Source: Microbacterium enclense (GTDB lineage Bacteria > Actinomycetota > Actinomycetes > Actinomycetales > Microbacteriaceae). From it: 64,000 nucleotides of DNA. The position numbers and the translations under genes were made by a program. Below the pieces are notes generated by a model. The model saw only the letters and a program-made list of their open reading frames with translations, searched no databases and was not told the origin of the DNA. This document shows, one piece after another, positions 46,672 through 57,760 of the stretch. The first letter of the stretch is position 1, and each line of letters opens with the position of its first letter. The DNA lies in the NCBI RefSeq assembly GCF_001456955.1, contig NZ_KQ758467.1, positions 590,228-654,227 on the forward strand, given 5' to 3'.

Positions 46672-48485
46672 CCACCGCGACCGTCTCCGGAACGAGCGGC
46701 GAAGACCGCTCCGACTACACGCGTGAGGAGAGCCGCGCGATCCGTCAGCGCTCGTTGCGTCTGCTCGGTTCGCTCGTGTCGCCCCTGCGCTGGCAGCTCG
46801 TGCTCGCGGCATCCGTGCTCGTGGTGTCGACGGCGCTTCGCGTCGCCGGACCCGCCCTCATCGCCTACGGCATCGACAACGCGCTGCCCGCCGTGATCGA
46901 GCGCAGCGACTGGATGCCGACCATCGGCGTCGTCGGCATCTATCTGCTCGCGGGCATCGGCGGTGCCGTCCTCATCGGCTGGTACGTCGTCGTCGCCGCG
47001 CGCCTGACGCAGGCGGTCATGCTCGACCTGCGCAAGCGCATCTTCCTGCACACGCAGCGGCTCAGCCTCGAGTTCCACGAGTCGTACACCTCGGGCCGCA
47101 TCATCTCGCGTCAGACCAGCGACCTCGACACCATCCGCGAACTGCTCGACGGGGGGCTCAACGAGCTCGTCTCGGGCGTGCTGTACGGGCTGTTCACCCT
47201 GATCGCGCTGTTCCTCATCGACTGGCAGTCGGGCCTGATCCTCACCGTCATGGGAATCCCGATGTACCTGCTCATGCGGTGGTTCTACATGCGCTCGCAG
47301 GTGATCTACCGCGAGTCGCGTGTCATCAGCGCCCAGGTCATCGTGAAGTTCGTCGAGACGATGACGGGTATCCGCGCCGTCAAGGCGTTCCGTAAGGAAC
47401 CTCGCAACGACGACGAGTTCGGCTCGCTCGCCGCCAGCTACCGCGACGTCAACATGCGTTCGATCAAGCTGTTCGGAACCTTCGAGCCCGGCATCATGGC
47501 CGTCGCCGCCGTCTCGGTGGCGGTCGTTCTGCTGTGGGGCGGAGGGCGCGTCATCGCCGGACCGCTCGAGATCGGTGTGCTCACAGCGGCGGTGCTGTAC
47601 GTGCGCAACTTCTTCTCGCCGCTGCAGGAGGTCGCGTTCTTCCTGAACTCCTACCAGTCGGCGACGGCAGCCCTCGAGAAGGTGTCGGGCGTCCTCGAAG
47701 AGGAACCCACGGTGCCCGACCCCACCGACCCGATCGACCTGTGGACGGCGAAGGGCCACGTGCGCTTCGACGACGTCACGTTCGGATACTCCGACGATCG
47801 CGTCATCCTGCCGCACTTCTCCCTCGACATCCCCGCCGGACAGACGATCGCCCTCGTGGGCACGACCGGCGCCGGCAAGTCAACGCTCGCCAAACTCGTG
47901 TCGCGCTTCTACGACCCCACGCGGGGAGCGGTGACCCTCGACGACGTCGATCTGCGCCGCCTGCACCCGAAGGATCTCCGCCGGGCGATCGTCATGGTGA
48001 CGCAGGAGGCGTACTTGTTCAGCGGGACGGTCGCCGACAACATCGCGCTCGGAAAGCCGGATGCCACGATGGACGAGATCCGCGCGGCCGCTCGCGCCGT
48101 GGGTGCCGACGGCTTCATCTCGAAGCTGCCGGACGGCTACGACACCGACGTGAACAAGCGCGGCGGTCGCGTCTCGGCGGGCCAGCGCCAGCTGATCTCG
48201 TTCGCCCGCGCGTTCCTCGCCGATCCGTCGGTGCTGATCCTCGACGAGGCGACCGCGTCGCTCGACATCCCGAGCGAGCGCCTCATCCAGGACGCTCTGC
48301 AGACCCTGCTCGCCGACCGCACGGCCATCATCATCGCCCACCGTCTCTCGACGGTGGCGATCGCCGACCGGGTCCTCGTGATGGAGCACGGCCGCATCAT
48401 CGAGGACGACACCCCCGCCGCGCTCATCGCGGGCACCGGCAAGTTCGCGCAGCTGCACGCCGCCTGGCGGGAGTCGCTCGTCTGA
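46668..48485 (+). CDS. ABC exporter half-transporter B
   Basis: 605 aa: N-terminal cytoplasmic tail, six membrane helices (~40-345), ATPase domain with Walker [10 protein letters not shown], Walker [13 protein letters not shown] (normal Glu) and switch His in IIAHRLST. The signature reads VSAGQRQ rather than LSGGQ, so it complements the previous subunit: the heterodimer has one consensus and one altered ATP site. Starts within the stop of the partner gene (ATGA). A strong hairpin terminator follows its stop. Confidence 0.93.
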   Translation: MTTATVSGTSGEDRSDYTREESRAIRQRSLRLLGSLVSPLRWQLVLAASVLVVSTALRVAGPALIAYGIDNALPAVIERSDWMPTIGVVGIYLLAGIGGAVLIGWYVVVAARLTQAVMLDLRKRIFLHTQRLSLEFHESYTSGRIISRQTSDLDTIRELLDGGLNELVSGVLYGLFTLIALFLIDWQSGLILTVMGIPMYLLMRWFYMRSQVIYRESRVISAQVIVKFVETMTGIRAVKAFRKEPRNDDEFGSLAASYRDVNMRSIKLFGTFEPGIMAVAAVSVAVVLLWGGGRVIAGPLEIGVLTAAVLYVRNFFSPLQEVAFFLNSYQSATAALEKVSGVLEEEPTVPDPTDPIDLWTAKGHVRFDDVTFGYSDDRVILPHFSLDIPAGQTIALVGTTGAGKSTLAKLVSRFYDPTRGAVTLDDVDLRRLHPKDLRRAIVMVTQEAYLFSGTVADNIALGKPDATMDEIRAAARAVGADGFISKLPDGYDTDVNKRGGRVSAGQRQLISFARAFLADPSVLILDEATASLDIPSERLIQDALQTLLADRTAIIIAHRLSTVAIADRVLVMEHGRIIEDDTPAALIAGTGKFAQLHAAWRESLV

Positions 48486-48491
48486 TCATTT

Positions 48492-48528
48492 GGATGCCAC
48501 GCCCCTGCCGTGACGGGGCGTGGCATCC
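48492..48528. terminator. hairpin terminator after the ABC exporter genes
   Basis: Arms GGATGCCACGCCCC (48492-48505) and GGGGCGTGGCATCC (48515-48528) are perfect over 14 bases with a 9-base loop; an outer TGATCAT/ATGATCA pairing extends the stem. It lies 6 bases after the stop and also serves the convergent small gene. Confidence 0.85.
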
Positions 48529-48537
48529 GGATGATCA

Positions 48538-48729
48538 CTACCGGCCGTGGGTTCTGCGTCGGCGGGCCGCCCACATATCGAGCACGCCACGAGAGATCGA
48601 TATGGTCGCCGCGGCGCCGAGCATGATCGTGGTGGTGATGCTCCACCATTGCGGGTTCGGTCCGAGCTGGATGACGGCGAAGACCGCGAGGGCGATCCCG
48701 AACGGGAGGGAGAACCAGGGCCCTGTCAT
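48538..48729 (-). CDS. small hypothetical membrane protein
   Basis: 63 aa with two hydrophobic segments (residues ~5-22 [18 protein letters not shown] and ~28-50 [22 protein letters not shown]) and a basic C terminus (RRRRTHGR). ATG 48729 is chosen over an upstream frame start that enters the spacer. It converges on the exporter operon across a shared terminator. Family not recognised. Confidence 0.65.
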   Translation of the reverse strand: MTGPWFSLPFGIALAVFAVIQLGPNPQWWSITTTIMLGAAATISISRGVLDMWAARRRRTHGR

Positions 48730-48807
48730 GCGGCAACCGTAGGCACGCGAGCGTTCCACCGACAGCGGGATCGACGACATTCACCCGCCGTCAGGGAGCT
48801 TTTCGCG

Positions 48808-49260
48808 TCAGACGCCGATGCGCGCGATGACCTCGCCGTACTCGGTCTCGCCGACGGCCGTGAAGCCGACGCGCTCGAAGAAGGCCTCGGGGCCGCCGAC
48901 GCCGGGTTCGTAGATGACGTCGACGTGGTCCATGCCGCGGTTGCGGGCCTCGTCGAGCACGGCGGCGAGAGCGAAGCTGCCGACGCCGCGGCCCTGCTCG
49001 TCGGCGTCGACGTTGATGCGCCACAGCACGGAGCGGAAGTGCTCCTCGTGCGCGTCGGGGTCGAAGTTCGCGCTGACGAAGCCCACGACCTCGTCGCCAT
49101 CGAGGACGACCCGCTGCCACGAGGTCTGCGGATTGCTGACGGTCGCGGCGATGCCGTAGCTGACAGGAGCGAGGAACTGCTCTTGCCCGGGCTTGAGCGA
49201 CAGGGTGTTCACCGCCACGATCGTGGCGGCGGACAGTTCGACGAGACGCAGGTCAGCCAT
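48808..49260 (-). CDS. GNAT family N-acetyltransferase
   Basis: 150 aa with the GNAT core: strand ahead of the loop [31 protein letters not shown] (acetyl-CoA pyrophosphate binding Q/RGxGxG/A) and the C-terminal [32 protein letters not shown]. Acceptor unknown. ATG 49260 is the usual start. It is divergent from the isocitrate dehydrogenase gene. Confidence 0.88.
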   Translation of the reverse strand: MADLRLVELSAATIVAVNTLSLKPGQEQFLAPVSYGIAATVSNPQTSWQRVVLDGDEVVGFVSANFDPDAHEEHFRSVLWRINVDADEQGRGVGSFALAAVLDEARNRGMDHVDVIYEPGVGGPEAFFERVGFTAVGETEYGEVIARIGV

Positions 49261-49403
49261 GCGCCCAGGCTAGCGGCACGCCCCCTCAGTCCCAAGATCG
49301 CATGCCCGAGCATGCGTTCGGCGTCACCTGCGCGTCGCCAACGCGCCGCCCCGCGTTCACCCGCAGCCCGCCGTGAGCACACGGCGGGAAGGCCCCCGAA
49401 TTA

Positions 49404-49417
49404 TCTCGACATCAAGA
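49404..49417. promoter_or_regulatory. palindromic site upstream of icd (TCTCGACATCAAGA)
   Basis: Reverse complement of the sucC-upstream motif at 21563-21576, at 63 bases before the icd GTG and again followed by GACTTT. It is the only pair of such sites I found in the window, and both precede TCA-cycle genes. Confidence 0.65.
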
Positions 49418-49479
49418 GACTTTGCCGCGGTGCGATAGGCTGGGGAGCAACCCTGGCCGCCTCTACGGAGAGATCTGAC

Positions 49480-51699
<2,220 letters not shown>

Positions 51700-51716
51700 C
51701 ACGCGACTCCCGAGAA

Positions 51717-51742
51717 GGGCGGATGCCACACGGCATCCGCCC
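51717..51742. terminator. hairpin terminator after icd
   Basis: Arms GGGCGGATGCC (51717-51727) and GGCATCCGCCC (51732-51742) are perfect over 11 bases with loop ACAC, 18 bases after the stop, followed by TTCG. The same GGATGCC core as the other terminators of the window. Confidence 0.85.
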
Positions 51743-51934
51743 TTCGTCGTCGTCGGCCCGAGGGAGCCGCGGCTTGCTCCCGAGCGCTCGGCGACGCGGT
51801 GCGGACATCCCGCACGGTCCACGGGGTGAACGTGCGGGCGAACGTGACGCGGCCACGGCGCGTGGGCGGGGGAGTGTCGTCGACGGGCGCGCGCGGGCTT
51901 GCTGCACTGGTCCTTCCACCGGAAAGGATCGCCC

Positions 51935-53011
51935 GTGTCTCCGCTTCTCCCTCGCCGCCGTCGCTCGCTCCTCGTCGTCGCTTCGGTGTTCGCCATCGTC
52001 CTCGCGCTGCTCGGGGTCTACCAGTTCGGGGTGAAGCGTCTGCCGCCGACGGATCCCGCGGCGCTGGACGAGCTCGACACGCGCATGTTCGTCGCCCTGC
52101 AGACGCAGTACGACGCCTTCGCGCGCACGCCCGAGGCGCTGTGGGATGCCGATTACCGGTACGACCGTGAGCCGCTGCTGCTGGTGCGAAAGGACGCCGA
52201 CGGTGCCCTGGCCTGGCCCTACGTCTACCTCGTCAACATGTCGTCGCTCATCGACACATCGCGCTTCGCCCGCATGGAGTTCGCCGAAGACAGCACACTG
52301 TCGGACGTGCGCGTCGCGACCGACGTCGACCTCCAGATGCTGACGGCGTGGACGCCCGGCACGTTCGACACACTCGAGTACGCCGGCAGGGGCGTGCTCG
52401 CCTTCACGTACTCCCCGGCTCAGTTCGACGACGACAGCGATCCGCTGCTGCAGTTCGCGACCTTCTCGATGCACGAAGCCTTCCACGTCAACGTGCAGCC
52501 GACGTGGCGGCAGGACATCGACGGGGGAGCGCGTGTGTGGGACCCGCCGACGGGCGCGCAGCTGCGAGCGCTGTTCGGGCAGGAGTTCGCGGCGCTGGAT
52601 GCCGTGACCACGGCGACCGACGACGCGCAGCGTCGGGACATCGCGGCGCGCATCGTCGAGGAGCGACGAGCCCAGGTCGAGAGCGTGCCGGCTCTGAGCG
52701 CCCGCGCTGCCCTCGAGACGATCGAGGGCAGCGCGCGCTACCTCGAGCGGCGGTACTCCGATGTGTCGGGAGGGCGGATCGGCGTTCTGACGAACAAGCG
52801 AGGCGAGACGAGCTCGTTCGGAGCGGTCCTCGACTGGGCGACGTCGGCGGACGGCGACCCCGGGATCTTCGAGCACACGATCTGGTATGAGACCGGCGCC
52901 CAGCTCGCCTTCCTGCTCGACCACCTCGCCCCTGACTGGAAAGCCCGGGTCGCCGACGGTCGAACTACTATGTTCGACGTTCTCGTCGACGCCGTGGATG
53001 CGCACGGCTGA
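51935..53011 (+). CDS. membrane-anchored HExxH protein of unknown family
   Basis: 358 aa. A basic start (PLLPRRRRS) and one hydrophobic helix at residues ~11-32 (LLVVASVFAIVLALLGVYQFGV) anchor a large extracytoplasmic domain, which contains SMHEAFHVNVQPTWR (HExxH) near residue 182 and, about 90 residues on, the Glu-containing EGSARYLERRY, a plausible third zinc ligand, so a gluzincin-like peptidase is possible. I recognise no named family. GTG 51935 is preferred (GGAAAGG site); an upstream ATG 51899 is in frame. Terminator hairpins lie before and after the gene. Confidence 0.65.
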   Translation: MSPLLPRRRRSLLVVASVFAIVLALLGVYQFGVKRLPPTDPAALDELDTRMFVALQTQYDAFARTPEALWDADYRYDREPLLLVRKDADGALAWPYVYLVNMSSLIDTSRFARMEFAEDSTLSDVRVATDVDLQMLTAWTPGTFDTLEYAGRGVLAFTYSPAQFDDDSDPLLQFATFSMHEAFHVNVQPTWRQDIDGGARVWDPPTGAQLRALFGQEFAALDAVTTATDDAQRRDIAARIVEERRAQVESVPALSARAALETIEGSARYLERRYSDVSGGRIGVLTNKRGETSSFGAVLDWATSADGDPGIFEHTIWYETGAQLAFLLDHLAPDWKARVADGRTTMFDVLVDAVDAHG

Positions 53012-53044
53012 CGACGCCGCTCAACTGCGGCGGTGAGAACGACG

Positions 53045-53074
53045 GAGGGGAGGATGCCATGGCATCCGCCCCTC
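53045..53074. terminator. bidirectional hairpin terminator
   Basis: A 30-base near-palindrome with arms GAGGGG/CCCCTC, one mismatch, then GGATGCC/GGCATCC around AT. It lies between the convergent HExxH gene (stop 53011) and the L,D-transpeptidase gene (stop 53089) and can serve both. Confidence 0.85.
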
Positions 53075-53088
53075 TGTCAGAACCGGCC

Positions 53089-54480
53089 TCAGTAGTGGAC
53101 CGAGACCTCGGTGCCCTTGTAGGCCCAGTCGTAGAGCTCCTTGGCGTTGTTGACCGTGAGGTTGACGCAGCCGTGGCTCATCGGCGTCCCGAAGTTGTTG
53201 TGCCAGTAGGTGCCGTGGAACGCCTCGTCGCCGTTGAAGTAGGCGACCCAGGGCACGTCTTTGGTGCACCAGTCGTAGCCGTCGACGCAGCCCATGTCTT
53301 GCATCGACGTCTTCCAGCCGATGCGGTAGTTGCCGGTGTGGGTCTCCCACCCGCTCTTGCCCGACGACATCGACCAGTTGCGGTAGACCTGGCCGTTCTC
53401 GTAGAGGGTGACCGTCTGCGCGCTGAGGTTCACGTCGATGCGACGCTCGGTCTTCTTCGTGTCGAAGGGCGTCTCGGTGACCGTCAGGGCGTAGCGCGCG
53501 TCGCCGTCGGCGAGCTGCGCCGCGAAGGCGGCGGCGATGCCGCTGGTGTCGCCGAGGGTGCGGCCGGTCTGCCCCTCGGTCAGGGCCTTGATGACCTCGC
53601 CGCCACTGTCGACGATGACGTCGGCGTTGACGGCGGTGCGGTCGACGCTGCCCGCGAGGCCCGCGACCGCGTTCTGGATGGCGGCCTCGTCGGCGGAGAT
53701 GGCGAACTCGCCCGTGCCGTCGGGCGTCACGGTGATCCACGATGCCGCGGTGGCGCGGTCGACGGGCACGGTGCGCTCGTCGCCGATGTAGAACCCGGCG
53801 GAGTCGAGGATGCCGTTGAGCTTCGCGACGGCGACGTCGGCCTCTTCGGTGCTGACGGGCGCGTCGACGGGGACGAGACCCGCCTGCACGGTGGTCGACG
53901 GTATGCCGGCGTCGAACGCGGACTGCAGCGCGGCCGTGACCGCGGCGACGTCGATGCCCTCGCCGGCCTCGGCGGGGGTGGTCACGTAGGACTCAGCCCC
54001 GGCGTCGTAGGCCAGTGAGGCGTCGACGGGAGCGCGGAACGCGCCGGGGGAGCGCTCGCTCAGGGCCGCGGCCGCCTCGGCGGCGTCGACCTCGATCGAC
54101 ACGCCGGTGCCCTGGGGGAACCACGAGGCGGGCTTCCACATCGGGTTGTCGGCGAAGGCCTTGTCGGCGAGGGCTGCGGCGTCGACCGTGGCGCCGAGGT
54201 CGGCACCGGTGACGGTGACTTCACCGGCGGGGCTCTCGACGGTGACGGCGGTCTCGGCGAGACGGGTCTCGATCGCCTGTGCCGCCGCTCCCGCGGTCAG
54301 GCCGCCGATCTGCACGCCGGCGACCGATGCGCCGGGGGCGATGAGCACGAGCGAGGCGGCGATCAGCGCGACGGCCGTCGCGCCGGCGGGAATGCCGATC
54401 CACAGGCCGGAGCGGTTCTTGCGCGTCTTGGGCTCGGCCGGAGCCCAGGCGTACGTCGCGCCGTCGGTGCCGTCGGTCAT
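53089..54480 (-). CDS. L,D-transpeptidase (YkuD) with peptidoglycan-binding region
   Basis: 463 aa. After a cytoplasmic start (APAEPKTRKNRS) there is a membrane segment at ~27-50, then a ~270-aa extracytoplasmic part with two alternating PG_binding_4-like repeats (VAGVQIGGLTAGAAAQAIETRL; LVPVDAPVSTEEADVAVAKL) and the C-terminal YkuD domain ending in MSHGCVNL with catalytic Cys438 and its His/Gly neighbours. It crosslinks peptidoglycan 3-3, in the periplasm-like space. ATG 54480; the upstream region to 54610 is AT-rich and probably holds the promoter. Confidence 0.92.
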   Translation of the reverse strand: MTDGTDGATYAWAPAEPKTRKNRSGLWIGIPAGATAVALIAASLVLIAPGASVAGVQIGGLTAGAAAQAIETRLAETAVTVESPAGEVTVTGADLGATVDAAALADKAFADNPMWKPASWFPQGTGVSIEVDAAEAAAALSERSPGAFRAPVDASLAYDAGAESYVTTPAEAGEGIDVAAVTAALQSAFDAGIPSTTVQAGLVPVDAPVSTEEADVAVAKLNGILDSAGFYIGDERTVPVDRATAASWITVTPDGTGEFAISADEAAIQNAVAGLAGSVDRTAVNADVIVDSGGEVIKALTEGQTGRTLGDTSGIAAAFAAQLADGDARYALTVTETPFDTKKTERRIDVNLSAQTVTLYENGQVYRNWSMSSGKSGWETHTGNYRIGWKTSMQDMGCVDGYDWCTKDVPWVAYFNGDEAFHGTYWHNNFGTPMSHGCVNLTVNNAKELYDWAYKGTEVSVHY

Positions 54481-54623
54481 GAGTGAAACCCCCCGGTAGT
54501 CAGTCTTCTCATGTTATTAGACCGTGCTGCGCATTCACCCGGAGGCATGTCACGGTCTCATCACGCCCACGGGGCAAGTGCGCGGCGGCTGCGTGGGCGC
54601 GGCGACGTCGCATCCCGCGGCCG

Positions 54624-55988
54624 TCAGGGGGCGAAGACCTTGCCGGGGTTCAGGATGCCGAGGGGGTCGAACACCCGGGCGATGTCGCGCTGCAGCTGCC
54701 ACTGGTCGTCGCCGAGTTCGTCGGCCAACCACCGGCGCTTGAGCACGCCGATGCCGTGTTCGCCGGTCAGGGTGCCGCCCAGGGCGAGGGCGGCACGGAA
54801 CAGCTCCTCCGCGGCATCCCAGACCACCGCCGGCACGTCGGGTCCGTCGAAGACGAAGTTCGGATGCAGGTTGCCGTCGCCGGCGTGGGCGACGGCGGGG
54901 ATGACGAGACCGAACTCGCGCTCGATGCGCGCGATCTCGTCGAACATGTCGGGCAGGGCGCTGCGGGGCACCGAGACGTCCTCGATGAGCGTCGTGCCGA
55001 GGGTCTCCATGGCGGGATGCATCGCTCGCCGCACGGCCAGGAGGGCCTCTCCCTCGACCGCGTCCGCGGCGACCGACACATGGCCGCCCGCCGCCGTCAA
55101 CACGTCGGCGATGACGCGCGCCTCGTCCGCCGCGACGGGGCCGTCTGTCTGGATGGTCAGCTGCGCGGCGCCGACGGGCGGTGCGGGCAACGACAGCAGG
55201 CGGTGCACGGCTGCGAGGCTCGTGGCATCCATCAGCTCCATGATCGCGGGCTGCACACCGGATGCCGTGACCGCCGCCGACGCCACGGCCGCCGCCCGGA
55301 CGCCCTCGAAGAGCGCGGTCAGCGTCACGCGCTCGCCCTCCACGAGGCGGCGGAGCTTCAGGGTCGCCCCCACCACGACGCCGAGGGTGCCTTCGGAACC
55401 GATGACGAGCGAGGTGAGGTCGAGTCCGGTCACGCCCTTCACGCTGCGATGGCCCAGGTGCAGCAGGCGTCCGTCGGCCAGGACGAGGTCGACGCCGAGC
55501 ACCGCGTCGCGGACGACGCCGTACTTCGCGCACAGCAGGCCGCCCGCACCGGTGGCGATGTTGCCGCCGACGGTCGATATGGCACGGCTCGCGGGGTCGG
55601 GCGCCCACCACACGCCGTGCGGTTCGAGAAGCGCATTGAGGTCGGCATTGAGGATGCCGGGTTCGACGACGGCCAGCAGATCGTCGGGCCGCACCTCGAT
55701 GACGCGGTCCATGGCGCGCACCGAGAGGCTGATCTCGCCGCCGCCGGTGTTTGCGCCGCCGGCGAGTCCCGTGCCGGCGCCGCGCGGCACGACCGGGGTG
55801 CGGGTGGCCGAGGCGATGCGCAGCGCGGCCTGCACGTCGGCGACGGATGCCGCATTGACGATGGCGAGCGGAAGACCGGTGGCGGCGTGGCCCGACTTGT
55901 CGGCGCGGGCGGCCTCGAGGGATGCGGGGCGGGTGTCGACCCGCTCGCCGAGCTCGGCGCGCAGCAGGGCGACGACGTCGGCGCTCAC
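54624..55988 (-). CDS. FAD-linked oxidase (glycolate/lactate oxidase GlcD-like)
   Basis: 454-aa cytoplasmic flavoprotein. The FAD_binding_4 segment (PVVPRGAGTGLAGGANTGGGEISLSV; STVGGNIATGAGGLLCAKYGVVRDAVLGVDLVLADG) and the FAD-oxidase C-terminal domain with HAGDGNLHPNFVFD and GEHGIGVLKRRWL are complete; it oxidises a 2-hydroxy acid (glycolate, D-lactate or similar) with a quinone or other acceptor. GTG 55988 is chosen because it overlaps the YrdB-family stop (GTGA) and starts at the family N terminus. Confidence 0.93.
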   Translation of the reverse strand: MSADVVALLRAELGERVDTRPASLEAARADKSGHAATGLPLAIVNAASVADVQAALRIASATRTPVVPRGAGTGLAGGANTGGGEISLSVRAMDRVIEVRPDDLLAVVEPGILNADLNALLEPHGVWWAPDPASRAISTVGGNIATGAGGLLCAKYGVVRDAVLGVDLVLADGRLLHLGHRSVKGVTGLDLTSLVIGSEGTLGVVVGATLKLRRLVEGERVTLTALFEGVRAAAVASAAVTASGVQPAIMELMDATSLAAVHRLLSLPAPPVGAAQLTIQTDGPVAADEARVIADVLTAAGGHVSVAADAVEGEALLAVRRAMHPAMETLGTTLIEDVSVPRSALPDMFDEIARIEREFGLVIPAVAHAGDGNLHPNFVFDGPDVPAVVWDAAEELFRAALALGGTLTGEHGIGVLKRRWLADELGDDQWQLQRDIARVFDPLGILNPGKVFAP

Positions 55989-56371
55989 CCCAGGCGCCGG
56001 CGGCCGTTCACGGCGCCCACGGTGACCGCGACGATCGCGAATCCGAGGCCGATCCACGCCTGGCCCATGCTCCACCAGGCGATGGTCGCGGCGGCGTAGA
56101 CGAACAGCTCCACGATCGCGCGCACGAACGGGTGCACGGCCAACACGGCGCGCGGCGAGACGAACAGCGCCCACACGACGATCGCGAGCGCCGGGGCGCC
56201 GATGCCGGCGACGATGTTCCACGGCAGCGGCCAGGCGGTGAAGCCCCAGATGGCCAGGGTCACGAAGGCGACGAGCCCGCAGGCGACGCTGACGATCTCG
56301 ATCGCGGTCGGCCGGGGGCGCATGCCCGGGTCGAGGGGTGCTGCGGCGCGGACGCGGGGGGTTTCGGACAC
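55985..56371 (-). CDS. YrdB (DUF2568) family membrane protein
   Basis: 128 aa with four hydrophobic segments (residues ~24-45, 47-70, 80-100 and 102-122). The arrangement RPTAIEIVSVACGLVAFVTLAIWGF ... PRAVLAVHPFVRAIVELFVYAAATIAWWSMG matches the YrdB/DUF2568 family of unknown function. It precedes the FAD oxidase with a GTGA overlap, so the two are co-translated. ATG 56371. Confidence 0.85.
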   Translation of the reverse strand: MSETPRVRAAAPLDPGMRPRPTAIEIVSVACGLVAFVTLAIWGFTAWPLPWNIVAGIGAPALAIVVWALFVSPRAVLAVHPFVRAIVELFVYAAATIAWWSMGQAWIGLGFAIVAVTVGAVNGRRRLG

Positions 56372-56456
56372 GCCTTCGATGGTACGTCGTCTCCGCGTGG
56401 CGTGCCCGGGCGGTGTTCGGCTCGACGTTGGAGGAGTACTCGTTCCCCAACGGCTT

Positions 56457-57248
56457 CTACGGGGTGGGTGCGTCGTCGTCGGCGTCGGTCGTCGGAGAGG
56501 TCGTATCGAGTCGGTGAGCCTTGGCGGAATCCTCGACCGCGAGCAGGTGAAGGTGCATCCGCATCCGCGCGCGGTCGGGGTCTCGCCGCCCGATCTCTTC
56601 GAGGATCGCCCGGTGTTCGGCCTGCGTCGCGGCGATGACTTCGCGCTCTTCGAGTGCGCGCCAGACGCGCGTGCGGTAGGTGCGGCCGGCGAGTGAATCG
56701 ATGAGGGCGGCGAGCAACGGGTTGCCGCCGGCTTGCGCGATGCGGCGGTGGAACTCGGTGTCGACGTCGATGATGGCGCCGATGTCGCTCTGCTCTGTGC
56801 CGGCCTCGAGCAGCGCGTCGACGCGATCGAGGAGGGCGCTCATCGCGGCGATCTGCTCGTCGGTGACCAGGCGCGCGGCCAGGGCGGCGCTCTCGGCCTC
56901 GAGCACGCGGCGCACGTGCAGCAGCTGCGCCGGTTCGGCGTTCATCTGCCGGTCGGCGAACAGCGTCAGCGGTCCCAGCAGTGTGGTCGCATCGAGGGCG
57001 GTGACGTACGTGCCGTCGCCCTGGCGTGCTTCGACCACCCCGAGTACGGCGAGCGCGCGGACGCCCTCGCGCAGCGAACCGCGCGAGACGCCGAGCTGTT
57101 CAGCCAGGTGCTTCTCGATCGGCAGGCGGTCGCCCGCGCTCAACTGACCCGACTCGACCATCGACAGGATCGATGCGACCACGATGTCGGTCTGCGACCG
57201 ACGCGGCGGCGTGGCCGTCGTACCCGATGGAGGATCGAGCGGGATCAT
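56457..57248 (-). CDS. FadR-subfamily GntR transcriptional regulator
   Basis: 263 aa. N-terminal winged helix (ILSMVESGQLSAGDRLPIEKHLAEQLGVSRGSLREGVRALAVLGVVEARQGDGTYV, residues ~22-76) and C-terminal FCD ligand domain with metal-binding pattern (DVDTEFHRRIAQAGGNPLL; AEHRAILEEI). Ligands of the family are organic acids. It is divergent from an amidohydrolase remnant, its likely original target, and next to the GlcD-like oxidase, which may be its present target. ATG 57248 is chosen; in-frame GTG 57269 overlaps the divergent start region. Confidence 0.9.
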   Translation of the reverse strand: MIPLDPPSGTTATPPRRSQTDIVVASILSMVESGQLSAGDRLPIEKHLAEQLGVSRGSLREGVRALAVLGVVEARQGDGTYVTALDATTLLGPLTLFADRQMNAEPAQLLHVRRVLEAESAALAARLVTDEQIAAMSALLDRVDALLEAGTEQSDIGAIIDVDTEFHRRIAQAGGNPLLAALIDSLAGRTYRTRVWRALEEREVIAATQAEHRAILEEIGRRDPDRARMRMHLHLLAVEDSAKAHRLDTTSPTTDADDDAPTP

Positions 57249-57271
57249 TCCGTCATGGTAAAGGAGCACCC

Positions 57272-57340
57272 TTGATCACCGACGCTCATCTGCACGTGCG
57301 GGACCGATCCCGCGTGCGCCTCGCGTCGGCGTCTTCCTGA
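57272..57340 (+). pseudogene. N-terminal remnant of an amidohydrolase
   Basis: TTG 57272 follows AAAGGAGCACCC, and the 22 codons read MITDAHLHVRDRSRVRLASA..., matching the ITDAHLHVWD opening (metal-binding His-x-His) of amidohydrolase-2 family proteins such as L-fuconolactonases. The frame then stops at 57340 and no continuation is visible in any frame down to 57600. It keeps a ribosome site but not the barrel, so it is a deletion remnant rather than a gene. Confidence 0.55.
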
Positions 57341-57624
57341 GCGATGACCGGAACATCGCTGTTCCGCTCCCGCGACGCTGCGACAACCCCGCTGAGTATG
57401 ACGCCGACTCCTGCCGAGTGAGGGTGGATCATGAAAGACGACGACGTCCGTCGACCGGAAGCGAGCCCCGCCGCGGCCCGACCGCCCCCGTGCTTACGCC
57501 TGCTTCGGCGCCGAGCGCGTCATCCGACGAGCGAGATCGCCGGCCTGTCCTGGTGAGGTCGATCCGCGGGTCTTTCCGAGGTGGCCCCTCGGCGTGCCGC
57601 GGCGGAAACCGGTAGGCTGACACG
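57341..57624. other. gene-free stretch before the ZTP riboswitch
   Basis: No ORF with a ribosome site or recognised protein. The glyA promoter should lie at the right end just before 57625, but I see no clear -35/-10 pair. The stretch may contain worn-down remains of the amidohydrolase gene. Confidence 0.4.
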
Positions 57625-57703
57625 GTCGCGACTGGCGTTGAGGTGGGTAACCACCGGGGAGCGACCGCTTGACGGTATTCGACCGCACGCCTGGGTCGAT
57701 GCG
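57625..57703 (+). ncRNA. ZTP (pfl) riboswitch controlling glyA
   Basis: The sequence shows the conserved core of the class: GTCGCGACTGGCG, a GAGGTGGGTAACCACC hairpin, GGGGAGCGAC closing the first helix, a variable linker, and CCGCACGCCTGGGTCG, the distal pseudoknot strand. ZTP (the purine-pathway alarmone) binding raises expression of one-carbon genes; glyA and folD downstream fit. It ends about 58 bases before the glyA start. Confidence 0.9.
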
Positions 57704-57760
57704 GTATCTCTGCGGACTCGCCGAGTCCGTGGCATCCGGAACCATCGTCAAGGAGATCGC

